Source: CAYLUN01 sp964386865
GTDB taxonomy: Bacteria > Verrucomicrobiota > Kiritimatiellia > RFP12 > UBA1067
Length of the DNA: 50,007 nt
Direction: 5' to 3'
Assembly (NCBI GenBank): GCA_964386865.1
Contig: CAYLUN010000038.1
Location: forward strand, 1-50,007
Made by a program: the position numbers and the translations under genes. Positions 8,907 through 17,988 of this stretch are shown here, piece after piece (within the stretch, counting starts at the first letter, position 1; the number at the start of each line of letters is the position of its first letter). The notes under the pieces were generated by a model. It saw only the letters and a list, made by a program, of their open reading frames with translations. It was not told the origin of the DNA and searched no databases.

Positions 8907-9398
8907 GTGAAGATTGAAAAAGGAGAGGCTAAGAGCGTAAACCGCACGCTGCAGTCGAACTACCTGGCTGGGCGTTTCGAGCACACGCTGGACATCAAAA
9001 GGCGCCTGATCGTACCTGCCGCATGGAGGGACACGATGGGGATGCCGCTTTACGTGTTTATTATGCGGTCGCCCATCAACTCGAGCTTGCTGCTTGTGCC
9101 TCCCTTCGAGATGGAGCGGAAGATGGAGAAGATCCGCGAACGATCGCTTTTTGACAGGGAGGCGAGCGACGCGCTCCGGGCGCTCGGCGAGAACTCGGAG
9201 CAGGTGATGCTGGATATCCAGGGGCGCATACGCATCAGCGACCGACTGATGGCGTTCGCCCAGCTGACGGGCAAAGTGGTGATGATCGGTATGGGCGGGA
9301 AGGCCGAGATCTGGTCCGCGGCGCTTCGCCCGTCCGAGGAGATGGGCCAGGCCAGCTACGCGGAGAACATGTCGAAGCTGGAGCGCATGGGATTCTAG
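8907..9398 (+). CDS. mraZ: MraZ transcriptional regulator
   Basis: A 163-residue protein, first gene of the dcw cluster, starting at GTG 8907 with AAGGA at 8897-8901. MraZ is a ring-forming DNA-binding protein with two SpoVT/AbrB-like folds that controls its own operon. Both diagnostic half-motifs are present: 'FEHTLDIKRRLIVPAAWR' in the N half and 'LDIQGRIRISDRLMAFAQL...GMGGKAEIW' in the C half. It carries about 17 extra residues before the usual 'L.G.FEH..D.K' start, including a basic KIEKGEAKS segment, and is longer than the common 140-150 residues. It is followed by rsmH after 126 nt. Confidence 0.93.
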   Translation: MKIEKGEAKSVNRTLQSNYLAGRFEHTLDIKRRLIVPAAWRDTMGMPLYVFIMRSPINSSLLLVPPFEMERKMEKIRERSLFDREASDALRALGENSEQVMLDIQGRIRISDRLMAFAQLTGKVVMIGMGGKAEIWSAALRPSEEMGQASYAENMSKLERMGF

Positions 9399-9524
9399 GC
9401 GGCGCGGAGCCGCGCGAAGTGATTTGTATCGCGGACAGAAAGATGCCGTCTGATGGACGGACGCGGACTTCGGGCGAACAGGTTCTGTCTCGCGATCATT
9501 TTGTAGGGATTGTCTGGAGGGACT

Positions 9525-10475
9525 ATGCACCTGTCGGTGTTGCTGCAGGAGACCGTGGATGCCCTTGACGTGGCGCCCGGCGGCAGCTACATCGATGGAA
9601 CGCTTGGCGGTGCGGGACACGCGGCCGAGATTCTGCGGCGCGCGGGTCCCACCGGCCGGCTGCTGGGTATCGACAGGGACGAGGAAGCCCTGTCGCGCTC
9701 GGCGGAGCGGCTGGCGGCGTTGTCCGGCGACAAGGTGCTGGTGCACGGGGCTCACGGCGAGCTTCGGCGCCTGGCAGAGGCGAACGGTTTTGCGGCAGTG
9801 AACGGCATCCTGCTGGACTTGGGCGTGTCATCGGATCAGCTCGACACGCCCGGTCGGGGGTTCAGCTTCCGGCTGGAGGGGCCCCTGGACATGCGGATGG
9901 ATCCGACTCGGGGGGAGTCGGCGGCCGACCTGCTCGCAAGGCTGGATGTGCAGTCCCTCGCAGACGTGTTGCGGCGGCTCGGCGAGGAGCCGCAGGCGCG
10001 GCGGATCGCTCAGGCGATCGTCCGCGCGCGCGAGCAGCGGCCGATCGAGACGACCGGGCGGTTGGCCGAGGTGGTGAGCGACGCGCTCGGCGGCCGGATG
10101 GGCCCGAGGCATCCGGCGACGCGCGTGTTCCAGGCGCTGCGGATGGCGGTGAACCGGGAACTGGAGGAGCTGGAGCAGGCGCTGGCGGACGCGCTCGGGC
10201 TGCTGAAGCCGGGCGGGCGCTTGGCGGTGATCACGTTCGAGAGCTTGACCGACCGCCTCGTGAAGCAGTTCTTCGTGGCGCACGCGGGCCGGTGGGTGTC
10301 GCTCCAGCAGGGCGGCGAGCGCTGGGAAGGCGAGCTGCCCGCCGTGGAGCGGGTGACGCGACACCCGGTGGAGCCGGGGCCGGACGAGGTGGCGGCCAAT
10401 CCCCGCGCGCGCTCGGCCAAGCTGCGCGTCGCCAAGCGCTGCGCGGCGCCGGCGGCGCGGCGCGGGGCGCCGTGA
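9525..10475 (+). CDS. rsmH: 16S rRNA (cytosine-N4) methyltransferase RsmH
   Basis: A 316-residue protein formerly called MraW; it methylates N4 of C1402 in 16S rRNA using SAM. The start is ATG 9525 with TGGAGGG just upstream; an in-frame TTG at 9510 overlaps that site and is unlikely. Seen: 'YIDGTLGGAGHA' (SAM loop, residues 22-33), 'GILLDLGVSSDQLDTPGRGFSF' and 'GPLDMRMD', 'PATRVFQALRMAVNRELEEL', 'LAVITFESLTDRLVKQFF', and a basic tail with 'NPRARSAKLRVAKR'. Length and order after mraZ are typical of dcw clusters. Confidence 0.96.
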   Translation: MHLSVLLQETVDALDVAPGGSYIDGTLGGAGHAAEILRRAGPTGRLLGIDRDEEALSRSAERLAALSGDKVLVHGAHGELRRLAEANGFAAVNGILLDLGVSSDQLDTPGRGFSFRLEGPLDMRMDPTRGESAADLLARLDVQSLADVLRRLGEEPQARRIAQAIVRAREQRPIETTGRLAEVVSDALGGRMGPRHPATRVFQALRMAVNRELEELEQALADALGLLKPGGRLAVITFESLTDRLVKQFFVAHAGRWVSLQQGGERWEGELPAVERVTRHPVEPGPDEVAANPRARSAKLRVAKRCAAPAARRGAP

Positions 10476-10533
10476 GAGAAGACGTTTTCGCAGAAGTTTG
10501 TAGGGCAGGCACAACCCACAGGAGGGTGTGAAC

Positions 10534-10926
10534 ATGAGAAGGAATCGCAAAAGGCACGTGCGGCTGCAGTTCATGCCGCGGCTGGCGGTCGGCGTCATCG
10601 TGATGGCTGTCACGGTGGCCCTGATCTACGGGTTCGTGGATTCGAAATGCGTGCAGCTGGGCCAGGAGATCCGCAAGCACGAGATCAAGTACACGACGCT
10701 TGAGAACGAGCGCGTGCGCGAGGCGGCCCGCTGGGACGAAAAGAAAACGCCGGAGAAGCTGGAGCGGGCCATGCTGCAGCACGGACTGGCCATGAACTAC
10801 GCGACGGCCGAACAGGTCGTGCGCATGGACGCCGACGGCCGCCCTGTGGCCGGCCAGATCTCTCTGGCCAAGCATCAGAGGAACCGCAGCGCGATCGAGC
10901 GGGTGGTGCGGTCGGGCCAACGGTAG
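10534..10926 (+). CDS. ftsL: FtsL-like division protein
   Basis: A 130-residue bitopic protein: basic N-terminal tail (RRNRKRHVR), one transmembrane helix (about 17-34), then a heptad-like coiled coil (about 36-65, 'QLGQEIRKHEIKYTTLENERV'). Sequence identity in FtsL is low in general, so the call rests on topology and on position between rsmH and ftsI. The ATG at 10534 is preferred over GTG 10528 because GGAGGG at 10521-10526 is 7 nt away. FtsL forms the FtsQLB complex that activates septal synthesis by FtsWI. It has a longer C-terminal tail than E. coli FtsL. Confidence 0.75.
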   Translation: MRRNRKRHVRLQFMPRLAVGVIVMAVTVALIYGFVDSKCVQLGQEIRKHEIKYTTLENERVREAARWDEKKTPEKLERAMLQHGLAMNYATAEQVVRMDADGRPVAGQISLAKHQRNRSAIERVVRSGQR

Positions 10927-10956
10927 GCGGGTGAGCGGGAGGCGGACACGAACCCT

Positions 10957-12678
10957 ATGCACGAACGCGGCATACAGTTGCGCGTCTGGCTCGTCGCCTC
11001 CGCCTTGTTCCTGGCGCTCTGCGGGCTGGGCGTGAGGCTCGGCTACCTGCACCTGGCCAATCACTCCAAGCTCAAGCGGGAGTTCAGGCGGGAGCTGCTG
11101 GGGCTGCGCGGGCGGATCTTCGACTGCAACAGCGACCAGTTCCCCATGGCCGCAAGTTTGCCCGCGCGCCAGTACTTTCTGGATCCGCTGACGATCAAGA
11201 AGGAGCACGACCCGAAGGTGATCGCCAAAACGATCGCCGAGGCGCTGGACATCGCCGAGGCCGACGTGCTGCAGAAGTGCTCGCAGACCAACTCGCGCTA
11301 CATCAAGCTGGGCATCTCGCTGGATGACCGCGCCTACTCGCTGCTGGCCGACCCGAAGCGGATCAGCGGCGTCGGCGCGGAGGACCACGTCGTGCGCGCG
11401 TACTCGCAGGGGCGGCGCATGGCGCACGTCCTGGGCTTCGTCAACAACATGGGCGTGGGCGGGGCGGGCATCGAGCAGCAGTTCAACCGGTACCTCAAAG
11501 GCACGCCCGGCCTGATCCAGGGGGAGAAGGACGCGGGCCGGGTCGAAATCCGGAACCGGCGCGAGCTGGACGTGCCGGCCATTCCCGGCTCCGACGTCTA
11601 CCTGACGCTCGACCACAACATCCAGTACGAGGTCGAGACGGCCATCAAGGAGGTCGTCGAAAAGTTTCAGGCGGTCAGCGGCTGGGCGATCGTTCAGCGC
11701 GTCAAGACCGGGGCGATTCTCGCCATGGCGTCCTACCCCGACTTCGAGCCCGCCAACTACGCCGACGAGAGCGTCGACGTTTGGCGCAACAACGCGCTAG
11801 CCATCATCTACGAGCCGGGCTCGATCATGAAGTCGGTGACCGTGGCGGCGGCGCTGAACGAGCGCCTCGTCACGCCCGACACCCTGATCGACGCCGGCGA
11901 CGGCACCTGGTTCTACGCGGGCAAGCCGCTGCGCGACCACGTCACCGGGCGCATCACCGTCAGCACCGCGCTCAAGAAGTCGAGCAACATCGCGTGCGCC
12001 AAGATCGGGCTCATGCTGGGCGCCAAGCGGCTGGAGACCTACATGCGCGCCTTCAACTTCGGCGAGCAGCTCGGCATCGACCTGCCAGGCGAGGAGGGCG
12101 GCATCCTGGGCCGCGCAAAGGACTGGGACAAGCTCAAGCCGACGCGCGTGCCGATCGGGCAGGGCGTCGCGGTGACGGGCCTGCAGATGGTCAGCGCCTA
12201 CTCGGCGATCGCCAACGACGGCGTCATGATGCGCCCGTTCGTGGTGGACAAGATCGTCTCGCCCAGCGGCGAGACGGTCTTCAGGGCCAAGCCCGAAGTG
12301 CTGGGGCGCCCCGTGCGGGCCGAGGTGGCGCGGGCGGTGCGCGAAATGCTGATCGGCGTGACCGAAGAGGGCGGCACGGGCAGCCGAGCAACGGTTCCCG
12401 GCTACTCCATCGGCGGCAAGACCGGCACCGCGCAGAAAGCCGTCCCCGGCGGCTACTCCAGCACCGACTACTACGCGTCCTTCGTGGGCTTCGTGCCGGC
12501 GCGCCAGCCGGTCTTCAGCATCCTCGTTTCGGTGGAGCGGCCGCGGCCGCAGCACACGGGCGGCTTCGTGTCCGCGCCCGTCTTCGCCAAGATCGCCGCC
12601 GCGACGGCGCGCTATTTGGAGGTTCCCCCCGATGAGCCGGTTCAAGAGGAAGAGGCGGCGGGCGCCGGACAACCGTAA
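10957..12678 (+). CDS. ftsI: FtsI-type penicillin-binding protein (class B transpeptidase)
   Basis: A 573-residue septal peptidoglycan transpeptidase. A short cytoplasmic tail and one transmembrane helix (about 8-29) are followed by the pedestal domain ('LRGRIFDCN', 'GGAGIEQQFNRYLKG') and the transpeptidase domain. The three active-site motifs are intact: S289-IM-K292 (PGSIMK), S342-S-N344 and K488-T-G-T491. It cross-links septal peptidoglycan and works with FtsW, which is encoded at the end of the same operon. Length matches FtsI/PBP3 without PASTA repeats. It starts 30 nt after ftsL and ends 15 nt before murE. Confidence 0.95.
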   Translation: MHERGIQLRVWLVASALFLALCGLGVRLGYLHLANHSKLKREFRRELLGLRGRIFDCNSDQFPMAASLPARQYFLDPLTIKKEHDPKVIAKTIAEALDIAEADVLQKCSQTNSRYIKLGISLDDRAYSLLADPKRISGVGAEDHVVRAYSQGRRMAHVLGFVNNMGVGGAGIEQQFNRYLKGTPGLIQGEKDAGRVEIRNRRELDVPAIPGSDVYLTLDHNIQYEVETAIKEVVEKFQAVSGWAIVQRVKTGAILAMASYPDFEPANYADESVDVWRNNALAIIYEPGSIMKSVTVAAALNERLVTPDTLIDAGDGTWFYAGKPLRDHVTGRITVSTALKKSSNIACAKIGLMLGAKRLETYMRAFNFGEQLGIDLPGEEGGILGRAKDWDKLKPTRVPIGQGVAVTGLQMVSAYSAIANDGVMMRPFVVDKIVSPSGETVFRAKPEVLGRPVRAEVARAVREMLIGVTEEGGTGSRATVPGYSIGGKTGTAQKAVPGGYSSTDYYASFVGFVPARQPVFSILVSVERPRPQHTGGFVSAPVFAKIAAATARYLEVPPDEPVQEEEAAGAGQP

Positions 12679-12693
12679 GCGGAAAGAGGACGT

Positions 12694-14175
12694 ATGAAAT
12701 TCGCAGACCTTCCGGAGCTGAGCGGCCTTCTTGTGGAGCGGGCGCCGGGCGTGTCGTTCACCGGCGTGCAGTGCGACTCGCGCCGCATCAAGGCCGGCGA
12801 CCTCTTCGTGGCGGTCAGCGGCAGCCGCGACGACGGCGCCAAGTACGCGGCGGCGGCGCTTGCGCGAGGGGCCGTCGCAATCGTGTCTGAGGCGCCCGTG
12901 CGCGAGTGCGCCAAGTCGCAGGTGCTGGTCAAAGACTCGCGCCACGCCCTGGCGCTGCTGGCCTCTGCGCTCAACGGCTGGCCCAGCCGCGCGCTCGACG
13001 TGTTCGGCGTCACAGGGACGAACGGCAAGACGACGACCGCCTGGCTGCTGCGCGAACTGCTGCGGGCCGGCGGCCGGAACCCGGGGCTGCTCACCACGGT
13101 CCAAGTCGAGTACGGCGGGCGCTCCATCCCCGCGACGCGCACCACGCCCGACGCCTGCGAGTTGCAAGGCCTCCTGGCCCAGATGAAGGGGGCTGGCTGC
13201 GACTCGGCGGTGATGGAGGTCTCGTCCCACGCGCTGGACCAGCAGCGCGTCGCGTGCCTGCGCTTCACGGCGGCGGCCTTCACCAACCTCTCTCAGGACC
13301 ACCTCGACTACCACGTCACGATGGAGCGCTACTTCGAAGCCAAGAAGCGGCTCTTCGCCCAGCTCGCGCAGGAGCAGCCTGGCGCGGCGGCCGTGTGCTT
13401 CATCGACGCCGGCTACGGCGAGGCGATGGCGGCCCACATCGCGTCGCTCCCGCTCCGGCGCGTCACGTGCGGCTTTGGGCCGTCGGCGGACGTGCGCGCG
13501 GAAGGCGTGGAGCTGACCCCCGACGGCTGCCGCTTCACGCTCGCGCTGCAGGGCGGCGAGCGCCGGCCGCTGGCCGTGCACCTCGCGGGGCGCTACAACG
13601 TCGCGAACATGCTCTGCGCCGCCGCGCTGGCGCGGGAGGCGGGCGTGTCGGCGGACGCGATCGCGTCCGCGCTCCAAGAGGCCCGGCCGCGCTGGGGCCG
13701 GCTCGAGCGCGTGCCGACGCCGCTCCCCGCGACGGTCTTCGTAGACTACGCGCACACGGACGACGCGCTGACCAACGTGCTCGCCACGCTTCGCGAAATG
13801 ACCGCCGGGCGCGTGTTCGTCGTGTTCGGCTGCGGCGGCGACCGGGATCGCACGAAGCGCCCGCTGATGGGGCGCGCGTGCGCCGCGCGCGCCGATCATC
13901 TGATCGTCACGTCGGACAACCCGAGAACCGAAGACCCCGCCGCCATCATCGCCGAGATCCTGGCCGGCGTTCCGGCGGGCACGCCGCTGACCGTCGAGCC
14001 GGACCGTCGAGCCGCGATCCGGGCCGCGCTGACCCAGGCGGGCGCCGGCGACGTCGTGCTCGTGGCCGGCAAAGGGCACGAGCCGTTTCAGGAGCTGGCG
14101 GGGCGCACGGTTCCGTTCGACGACCGCCAGGTGGTGGCCGACGAGGCGGAGAAGTTGGCCGGTCGAAGGTCGTAG
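12694..14175 (+). CDS. murE: UDP-MurNAc-tripeptide synthetase MurE
   Basis: A 493-residue cytoplasmic Mur ligase that adds the third residue to UDP-MurNAc-L-Ala-D-Glu. It has the N-terminal UDP-binding part ('GVQCDSRRIKAGDLFVA'), the ATP loop GTNGKTTT (K112), 'TTPDACELQ', 'MEVSSHALDQQRV', 'FTNLSQDHLDYH' and the C-terminal 'VFGCGGDRDRTKRPLMG'. D408-N-P-R411 is the motif known to select meso-diaminopimelate rather than lysine, so this organism probably has DAP-type peptidoglycan. AGAGGA lies a few nt upstream of the ATG. Confidence 0.97.
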   Translation: MKFADLPELSGLLVERAPGVSFTGVQCDSRRIKAGDLFVAVSGSRDDGAKYAAAALARGAVAIVSEAPVRECAKSQVLVKDSRHALALLASALNGWPSRALDVFGVTGTNGKTTTAWLLRELLRAGGRNPGLLTTVQVEYGGRSIPATRTTPDACELQGLLAQMKGAGCDSAVMEVSSHALDQQRVACLRFTAAAFTNLSQDHLDYHVTMERYFEAKKRLFAQLAQEQPGAAAVCFIDAGYGEAMAAHIASLPLRRVTCGFGPSADVRAEGVELTPDGCRFTLALQGGERRPLAVHLAGRYNVANMLCAAALAREAGVSADAIASALQEARPRWGRLERVPTPLPATVFVDYAHTDDALTNVLATLREMTAGRVFVVFGCGGDRDRTKRPLMGRACAARADHLIVTSDNPRTEDPAAIIAEILAGVPAGTPLTVEPDRRAAIRAALTQAGAGDVVLVAGKGHEPFQELAGRTVPFDDRQVVADEAEKLAGRRS

Positions 14176-14225
14176 TGAGGGGTCGAACAAATCGAGTCTG
14201 TCGATTCTTTCGAGGCTACTGAAAA

Positions 14226-15620
14226 ATGGCAACAGGACAGGCACAGACTTTTGGCGCGGCGGCGTTCGCGCAGTGGGTCGCGGGCGACGCGCAGGCGCTG
14301 CCCGCGACGCTCTGCGGGGTCACGCAGGACACGCGCAAGCTCGCGCCGGGCTGCCTGTACGTCGCGCTGCGCGGCGAGCGGTTCGACGGGCACGACTTCG
14401 TCGGGCAGGCGCTCGCGGGCGGGGCTGCGGCGGCGCTGGTCGAGCGCTCGTGGCGGGCGCCGGCGGGCGCGGCCGGCTGGCCGCTGATCCGCGTGGCGGA
14501 CACGCGTGCGGCCCTGTCGCAGGCGGCGCACGCGTGGCGGCGCCTGAGCCCGGCGCAGATCATCGGCCTCACGGGCAGCTCCGGAAAAACCACGACCAAA
14601 GAGATGGCGGCCGCGCTGTTCGCGGCGGGCGGGCCGGTCTGCGCCACGCAGGGCAACCTGAACAACGAGATCGGCCTGCCTCTGAGCCTGCTCGCCATGC
14701 CGCAGGGAACGGCGTTCGGCATCTTCGAGGTGGGCACGAACCACCCGGGCGAGATCGCCAGGCTGGCCGAGGTGCTGGCGCCGGAGGCGGCGATCATCTC
14801 GAGCATCGGCAGCGCGCACATCGAGCACTTCGGCTCGATCGAAGCCATCGCGCGGGAAAAGGGCGAGCTGCTTCGCGCCCTGCCGGCCGAGGGCTTCGCG
14901 GTGCTCAGCCGTGAGACGGCCTGCTACGGCCTGCTGGCCTCGCTGACGCGGGCGCGGGTGGTGACGACGTCGCTGGCGACGCGCGACGCGGACTTTTTCG
15001 GCGAGGTTCTGGAGCCGCTGACCGGCGCGATCTGCGCGACCGAGCGGGAGACGGGCGTGCGGACCGTGCTGCGCAGCGGCCTGCCGGGCGAGCACAACGC
15101 CTCGAACCTGCTGCTGGCCTTCGCCGCGGCCCGCACGGCTGGGGTGCCCGGGCAGGAGGCCGCGCAGGCCCTGCTCCGCCTCACGCTGCCCGGCATGCGC
15201 TGGGAGGTGCTCGAGCGCGGCGACGTCACCGTCGTGAACGACGCCTACAACGCCAACCCGAGCAGCATGGTGGCCGTGGTGCGCACGTTCATGAAGCTGC
15301 CGTGCGAGGGGCGCCGCGTGCTGGTGCTGGGCGACATGCTGGAGCTGGGCGCGCACGCGGAGGCCCTGCACCGCGAGGTCGGGCGGTGCGTGGCCGGGCT
15401 CGCGCCAGACGCCCTCTTCGCGGTGGGGCCTGACACGCGGGCCTACGTGGCGGACGAGGCCGTGAAGAGCGGGTTCCCGACGGCGCGGGTGATTTGCGCG
15501 GAGACTGCGGCGCAGGCGGGAGCCGCCCTGCGGGCGTTCGTGCAGCCGGGCGACAGCGTGCTGCTGAAGGCGTCTCGCGGCGTGAGACTGGAGAGGATTC
15601 TCGATGACTGGCACGTATGA
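14226..15620 (+). CDS. murF: UDP-MurNAc-pentapeptide synthetase MurF
   Basis: A 464-residue Mur ligase that adds D-Ala-D-Ala to the UDP-MurNAc-tripeptide. Evidence: 'GVTQDTRKLAPGCLYVALRGERFDGHDFV' (N-terminal domain), ATP loop GSSGKTTTKE (K121), 'GNLNNEIGLPLSLL', 'EVGTNHPGEI', 'SIGSAHIEHFGS' and 'VVNDAYNANPSSM' followed by 'VLGDMLELG'. The ATG has only a weak ribosome binding site, 50 nt after murE. Its 3' end overlaps murD by 17 nt, so the two are probably translationally coupled. mraY, usually found between murF and murD, is absent. Confidence 0.97.
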   Translation: MATGQAQTFGAAAFAQWVAGDAQALPATLCGVTQDTRKLAPGCLYVALRGERFDGHDFVGQALAGGAAAALVERSWRAPAGAAGWPLIRVADTRAALSQAAHAWRRLSPAQIIGLTGSSGKTTTKEMAAALFAAGGPVCATQGNLNNEIGLPLSLLAMPQGTAFGIFEVGTNHPGEIARLAEVLAPEAAIISSIGSAHIEHFGSIEAIAREKGELLRALPAEGFAVLSRETACYGLLASLTRARVVTTSLATRDADFFGEVLEPLTGAICATERETGVRTVLRSGLPGEHNASNLLLAFAAARTAGVPGQEAAQALLRLTLPGMRWEVLERGDVTVVNDAYNANPSSMVAVVRTFMKLPCEGRRVLVLGDMLELGAHAEALHREVGRCVAGLAPDALFAVGPDTRAYVADEAVKSGFPTARVICAETAAQAGAALRAFVQPGDSVLLKASRGVRLERILDDWHV

Positions 15621-16950
15621 CAGAGCGAGCGCGCTCGTGTTGGGTGCGGGGCTGAGCGGCGAGGCCGCCGCCCTGCTGCTGCTCGCGCGCGGCGGCCGCG
15701 TGACGCTGGTGGACAAAGAGGCCGGCGAGGCGCTCTCCGCGTCGCTGGCGCGCGTGCGGCAGGCGGGCGGAGAGGTCGTCTTGGGCTGCGGCGAGCTGCC
15801 CGCGGACGCGTTCGACGTCTGCGTGACGAGCCCCGCCTTCCCGATGGGCCATCCGTGGCTGGAGGCGTGTCGGCGCCGCGGGCTGCCGCTGATCTCGGAG
15901 CTGGAGCTGGGCTTCTGCTACTGGCCCGGCAAGGTGCTGGCGGTCACGGGGAGCAAGGGCAAGAGCTCGGTGGTCAAGCTCTGCGCAGACGCCTTGGAAC
16001 GGTCCGGCGTGTCCGCCTCGCCGGCCGGGAACTACGGCATCCCCCTGTGCCGCCTGGCGCTGGAAAGGCCGGAGCTGGCGTGGGCCGTGACAGAGGTCAG
16101 CTCGTTTCAGATGGAGCATACGCACACGCTGCGGCCGGATGTCGCGATCCTGCTGAACGTGCAGGCGGACCACCTCGACCGGCACGCCGACATGGCCGAA
16201 TACAAGGGGCTTAAGCTGAAGCTGTTCGCGAACATGGACAACGAGGGGCTCGCGCTGCTGCCGGCCGGGCTGGATGACGAGGGGCGCGTGCCGGACGGCG
16301 TCCCCGTGCTGCGCTTCGGGGCGGACGCCGGCTGCGACTGGGCGTATGCCAGGCACGCGGCGCAGGGGCTGTGGGGCGGGCAGCGACTCAAGGTGCGCCT
16401 GTCGGGCTCGTGGTTCGACAACGAGGTGCTCGGCGTGTCCGCCGCCGCGGCGGCCGCCGCGCTCGTGCGGGCGGGGCTCACCATCCCTCAGATCGAGCAC
16501 GGTTTCGCGGCGTACGAGCCGCTTGCGCACCGCGTGCAGTGCGTCGCGACGAGCAAGCGCGGCGTGCGCTTCGTGGACGACTCCAAGGCGACCAGCCTGG
16601 CGGCGACGGCGGCCGCCCTGCGCATGGTTAAAAAGCCCGTCCGGCTGATCGCCGGCGGGCTGCTCAAGGAGAGCGATTTGGATTCTATAAAAGATTTGCT
16701 GACACAAACCACCCAAAAGGTTTATCTTATTGGGAATTGCTCAGGGCAGATGAGCCGAGCGTGGGCTTCAGCGGTTCCCTGTGAGGAGTGCGGCACGCTC
16801 GACTGCGCGGTCGACTCGGCGGTGCGCGATGCGCAGCCGGGAGAGACTGTGCTCTTGTCGCCGGGCACGGCTAGTTTCGATCAATTTAACAGCTATCGGG
16901 AAAGAGGAGAACGTTTCACGACACGGGTTCGCGCGGTTGCGGATCTCTGA
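15604..16950 (+). CDS. murD: UDP-MurNAc-L-Ala--D-Glu ligase MurD
   Basis: A 448-residue Mur ligase that adds D-glutamate to UDP-MurNAc-L-Ala. Seen: 'ALVLGAGLSGEAAALLLLARGGRVTLVDK' (N-terminal Rossmann-like UDP-binding domain), 'VTSPAFPMGHPWL', the ATP loop VTGSKGKSS (K120), 'EVSSFQME', 'LLNVQADHLDRH', 'YEPLAHRVQ', 'FVDDSKATSLAAT' and 'LLSPGTASFDQFNSYRERGERF'. The loop reads GSKGKS where most Mur ligases have GTNGKS/T, a notable substitution next to the catalytic lysine. All other motifs are conserved, so it is probably active. The start lies inside the end of murF. Confidence 0.95.
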   Translation: MTGTYDRASALVLGAGLSGEAAALLLLARGGRVTLVDKEAGEALSASLARVRQAGGEVVLGCGELPADAFDVCVTSPAFPMGHPWLEACRRRGLPLISELELGFCYWPGKVLAVTGSKGKSSVVKLCADALERSGVSASPAGNYGIPLCRLALERPELAWAVTEVSSFQMEHTHTLRPDVAILLNVQADHLDRHADMAEYKGLKLKLFANMDNEGLALLPAGLDDEGRVPDGVPVLRFGADAGCDWAYARHAAQGLWGGQRLKVRLSGSWFDNEVLGVSAAAAAAALVRAGLTIPQIEHGFAAYEPLAHRVQCVATSKRGVRFVDDSKATSLAATAAALRMVKKPVRLIAGGLLKESDLDSIKDLLTQTTQKVYLIGNCSGQMSRAWASAVPCEECGTLDCAVDSAVRDAQPGETVLLSPGTASFDQFNSYRERGERFTTRVRAVADL

Positions 16951-16989
16951 ACGTTTCTTTTCTGAGGGCTAGAAGGACAAGGAGACACA

Positions 16990-17973
16990 ATGAATCGTCA
17001 AGTCATTCGTATGGTGGCGGGCGCCAATCTGGTTGCGGGCTGCCTGTTGTTGCAGGGTTGCGGCATGTTCGGCAAGAAACAGTCTGATCAGGGCGTCAGC
17101 GCGATACCAGAGGGCGAGGGTGCTGCTGTGGCGCAGCCCGTGGACACCGCGCCCGCGATGAAGGTCGAGACCGCCCCGATCGAGTTGCCGGCCGTGCAGA
17201 GCACGACGCCGTACACGATTCAGAAGGGCGACACGGTCTCGGGCGTCGCCTACAAGTACAACCTGCGCTGGCAGGATGTTGTGGCGGTCAACCCCGGCCT
17301 CGCGCCGACCCGGTTGCGCGTCGGCCAGGTCATCCAGCTTCCCGGCCAGGTGGACACCTCGAAAGCTCGCCACGTGCCCGTCGCTTCGCCCAAGGCGTCC
17401 GCGCCCAAGACTTCGGCGCCGAAGGCGTCTGTGGTGGTGTCCGGGCCTTCGGCCACGTACGTGGTCAAGTCCGGCGACTCGCTGTCGGTGATCGCGCAGA
17501 AGCACGGCGTCAAGACGGCTGTGATCCGCGAGGCCAACAGCCTGAAGAGCGACCGCATCGTGGTCGGCCAGAAGCTGAAGATCCCCGGCGCGAAGAAGTC
17601 GGTGGAGTCAGCGCCTGCGGCCAAGAAGGCGGCGGCTGCCGCGCCCAAGACCGAGGCTCCGAAGACGGCGGTTGAGGCTGCCAAGCCCGCTGAGGCCGCG
17701 CCGGGCGCCACGCCCGCTCCCGCGCCTGCGGTCGAGTCTGCGCCGGTGGCCGTCCCTGCTCCCGCGCCGGCCGTTGAGGCCGCGCCGGGCGCGACGCCCG
17801 CTCCCGCTGTGGACAGTGGCGCCCAGACGTACACGGTCAAGGAAGGCGAGGATCTCTACGCCGTCGCGATCCGTTGGGGCGTGAGCCCGAGCGATCTGAA
17901 GGCGCTCAACAACCTCACCTCGACCGAGTTGAAGGCCGGCACCGTGCTCAAGATCCCGGGCGGCGCTCAGTAA
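16990..17973 (+). CDS. LysM-repeat lipoprotein in the dcw operon
   Basis: A 327-residue lipoprotein. The signal peptide ends in the lipobox L21-Q-G-C24, so C24 should be lipidated. Three LysM domains follow at about residues 75-118, 157-200 and 280-325, each with the 'Y.V+.GD.L..IA....' pattern. They are joined by Ala/Pro/Lys-rich linkers that look flexible. LysM domains bind N-acetylglucosamine chains of peptidoglycan. No catalytic domain is visible, so it is probably a wall-anchoring or scaffold protein. AAGGAG precedes the ATG. Its place between murD and ftsW suggests a link to septal wall synthesis. Confidence 0.88.
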   Translation: MNRQVIRMVAGANLVAGCLLLQGCGMFGKKQSDQGVSAIPEGEGAAVAQPVDTAPAMKVETAPIELPAVQSTTPYTIQKGDTVSGVAYKYNLRWQDVVAVNPGLAPTRLRVGQVIQLPGQVDTSKARHVPVASPKASAPKTSAPKASVVVSGPSATYVVKSGDSLSVIAQKHGVKTAVIREANSLKSDRIVVGQKLKIPGAKKSVESAPAAKKAAAAAPKTEAPKTAVEAAKPAEAAPGATPAPAPAVESAPVAVPAPAPAVEAAPGATPAPAVDSGAQTYTVKEGEDLYAVAIRWGVSPSDLKALNNLTSTELKAGTVLKIPGGAQ

Positions 17974-17988
17974 CCGGCGGATGGCACA

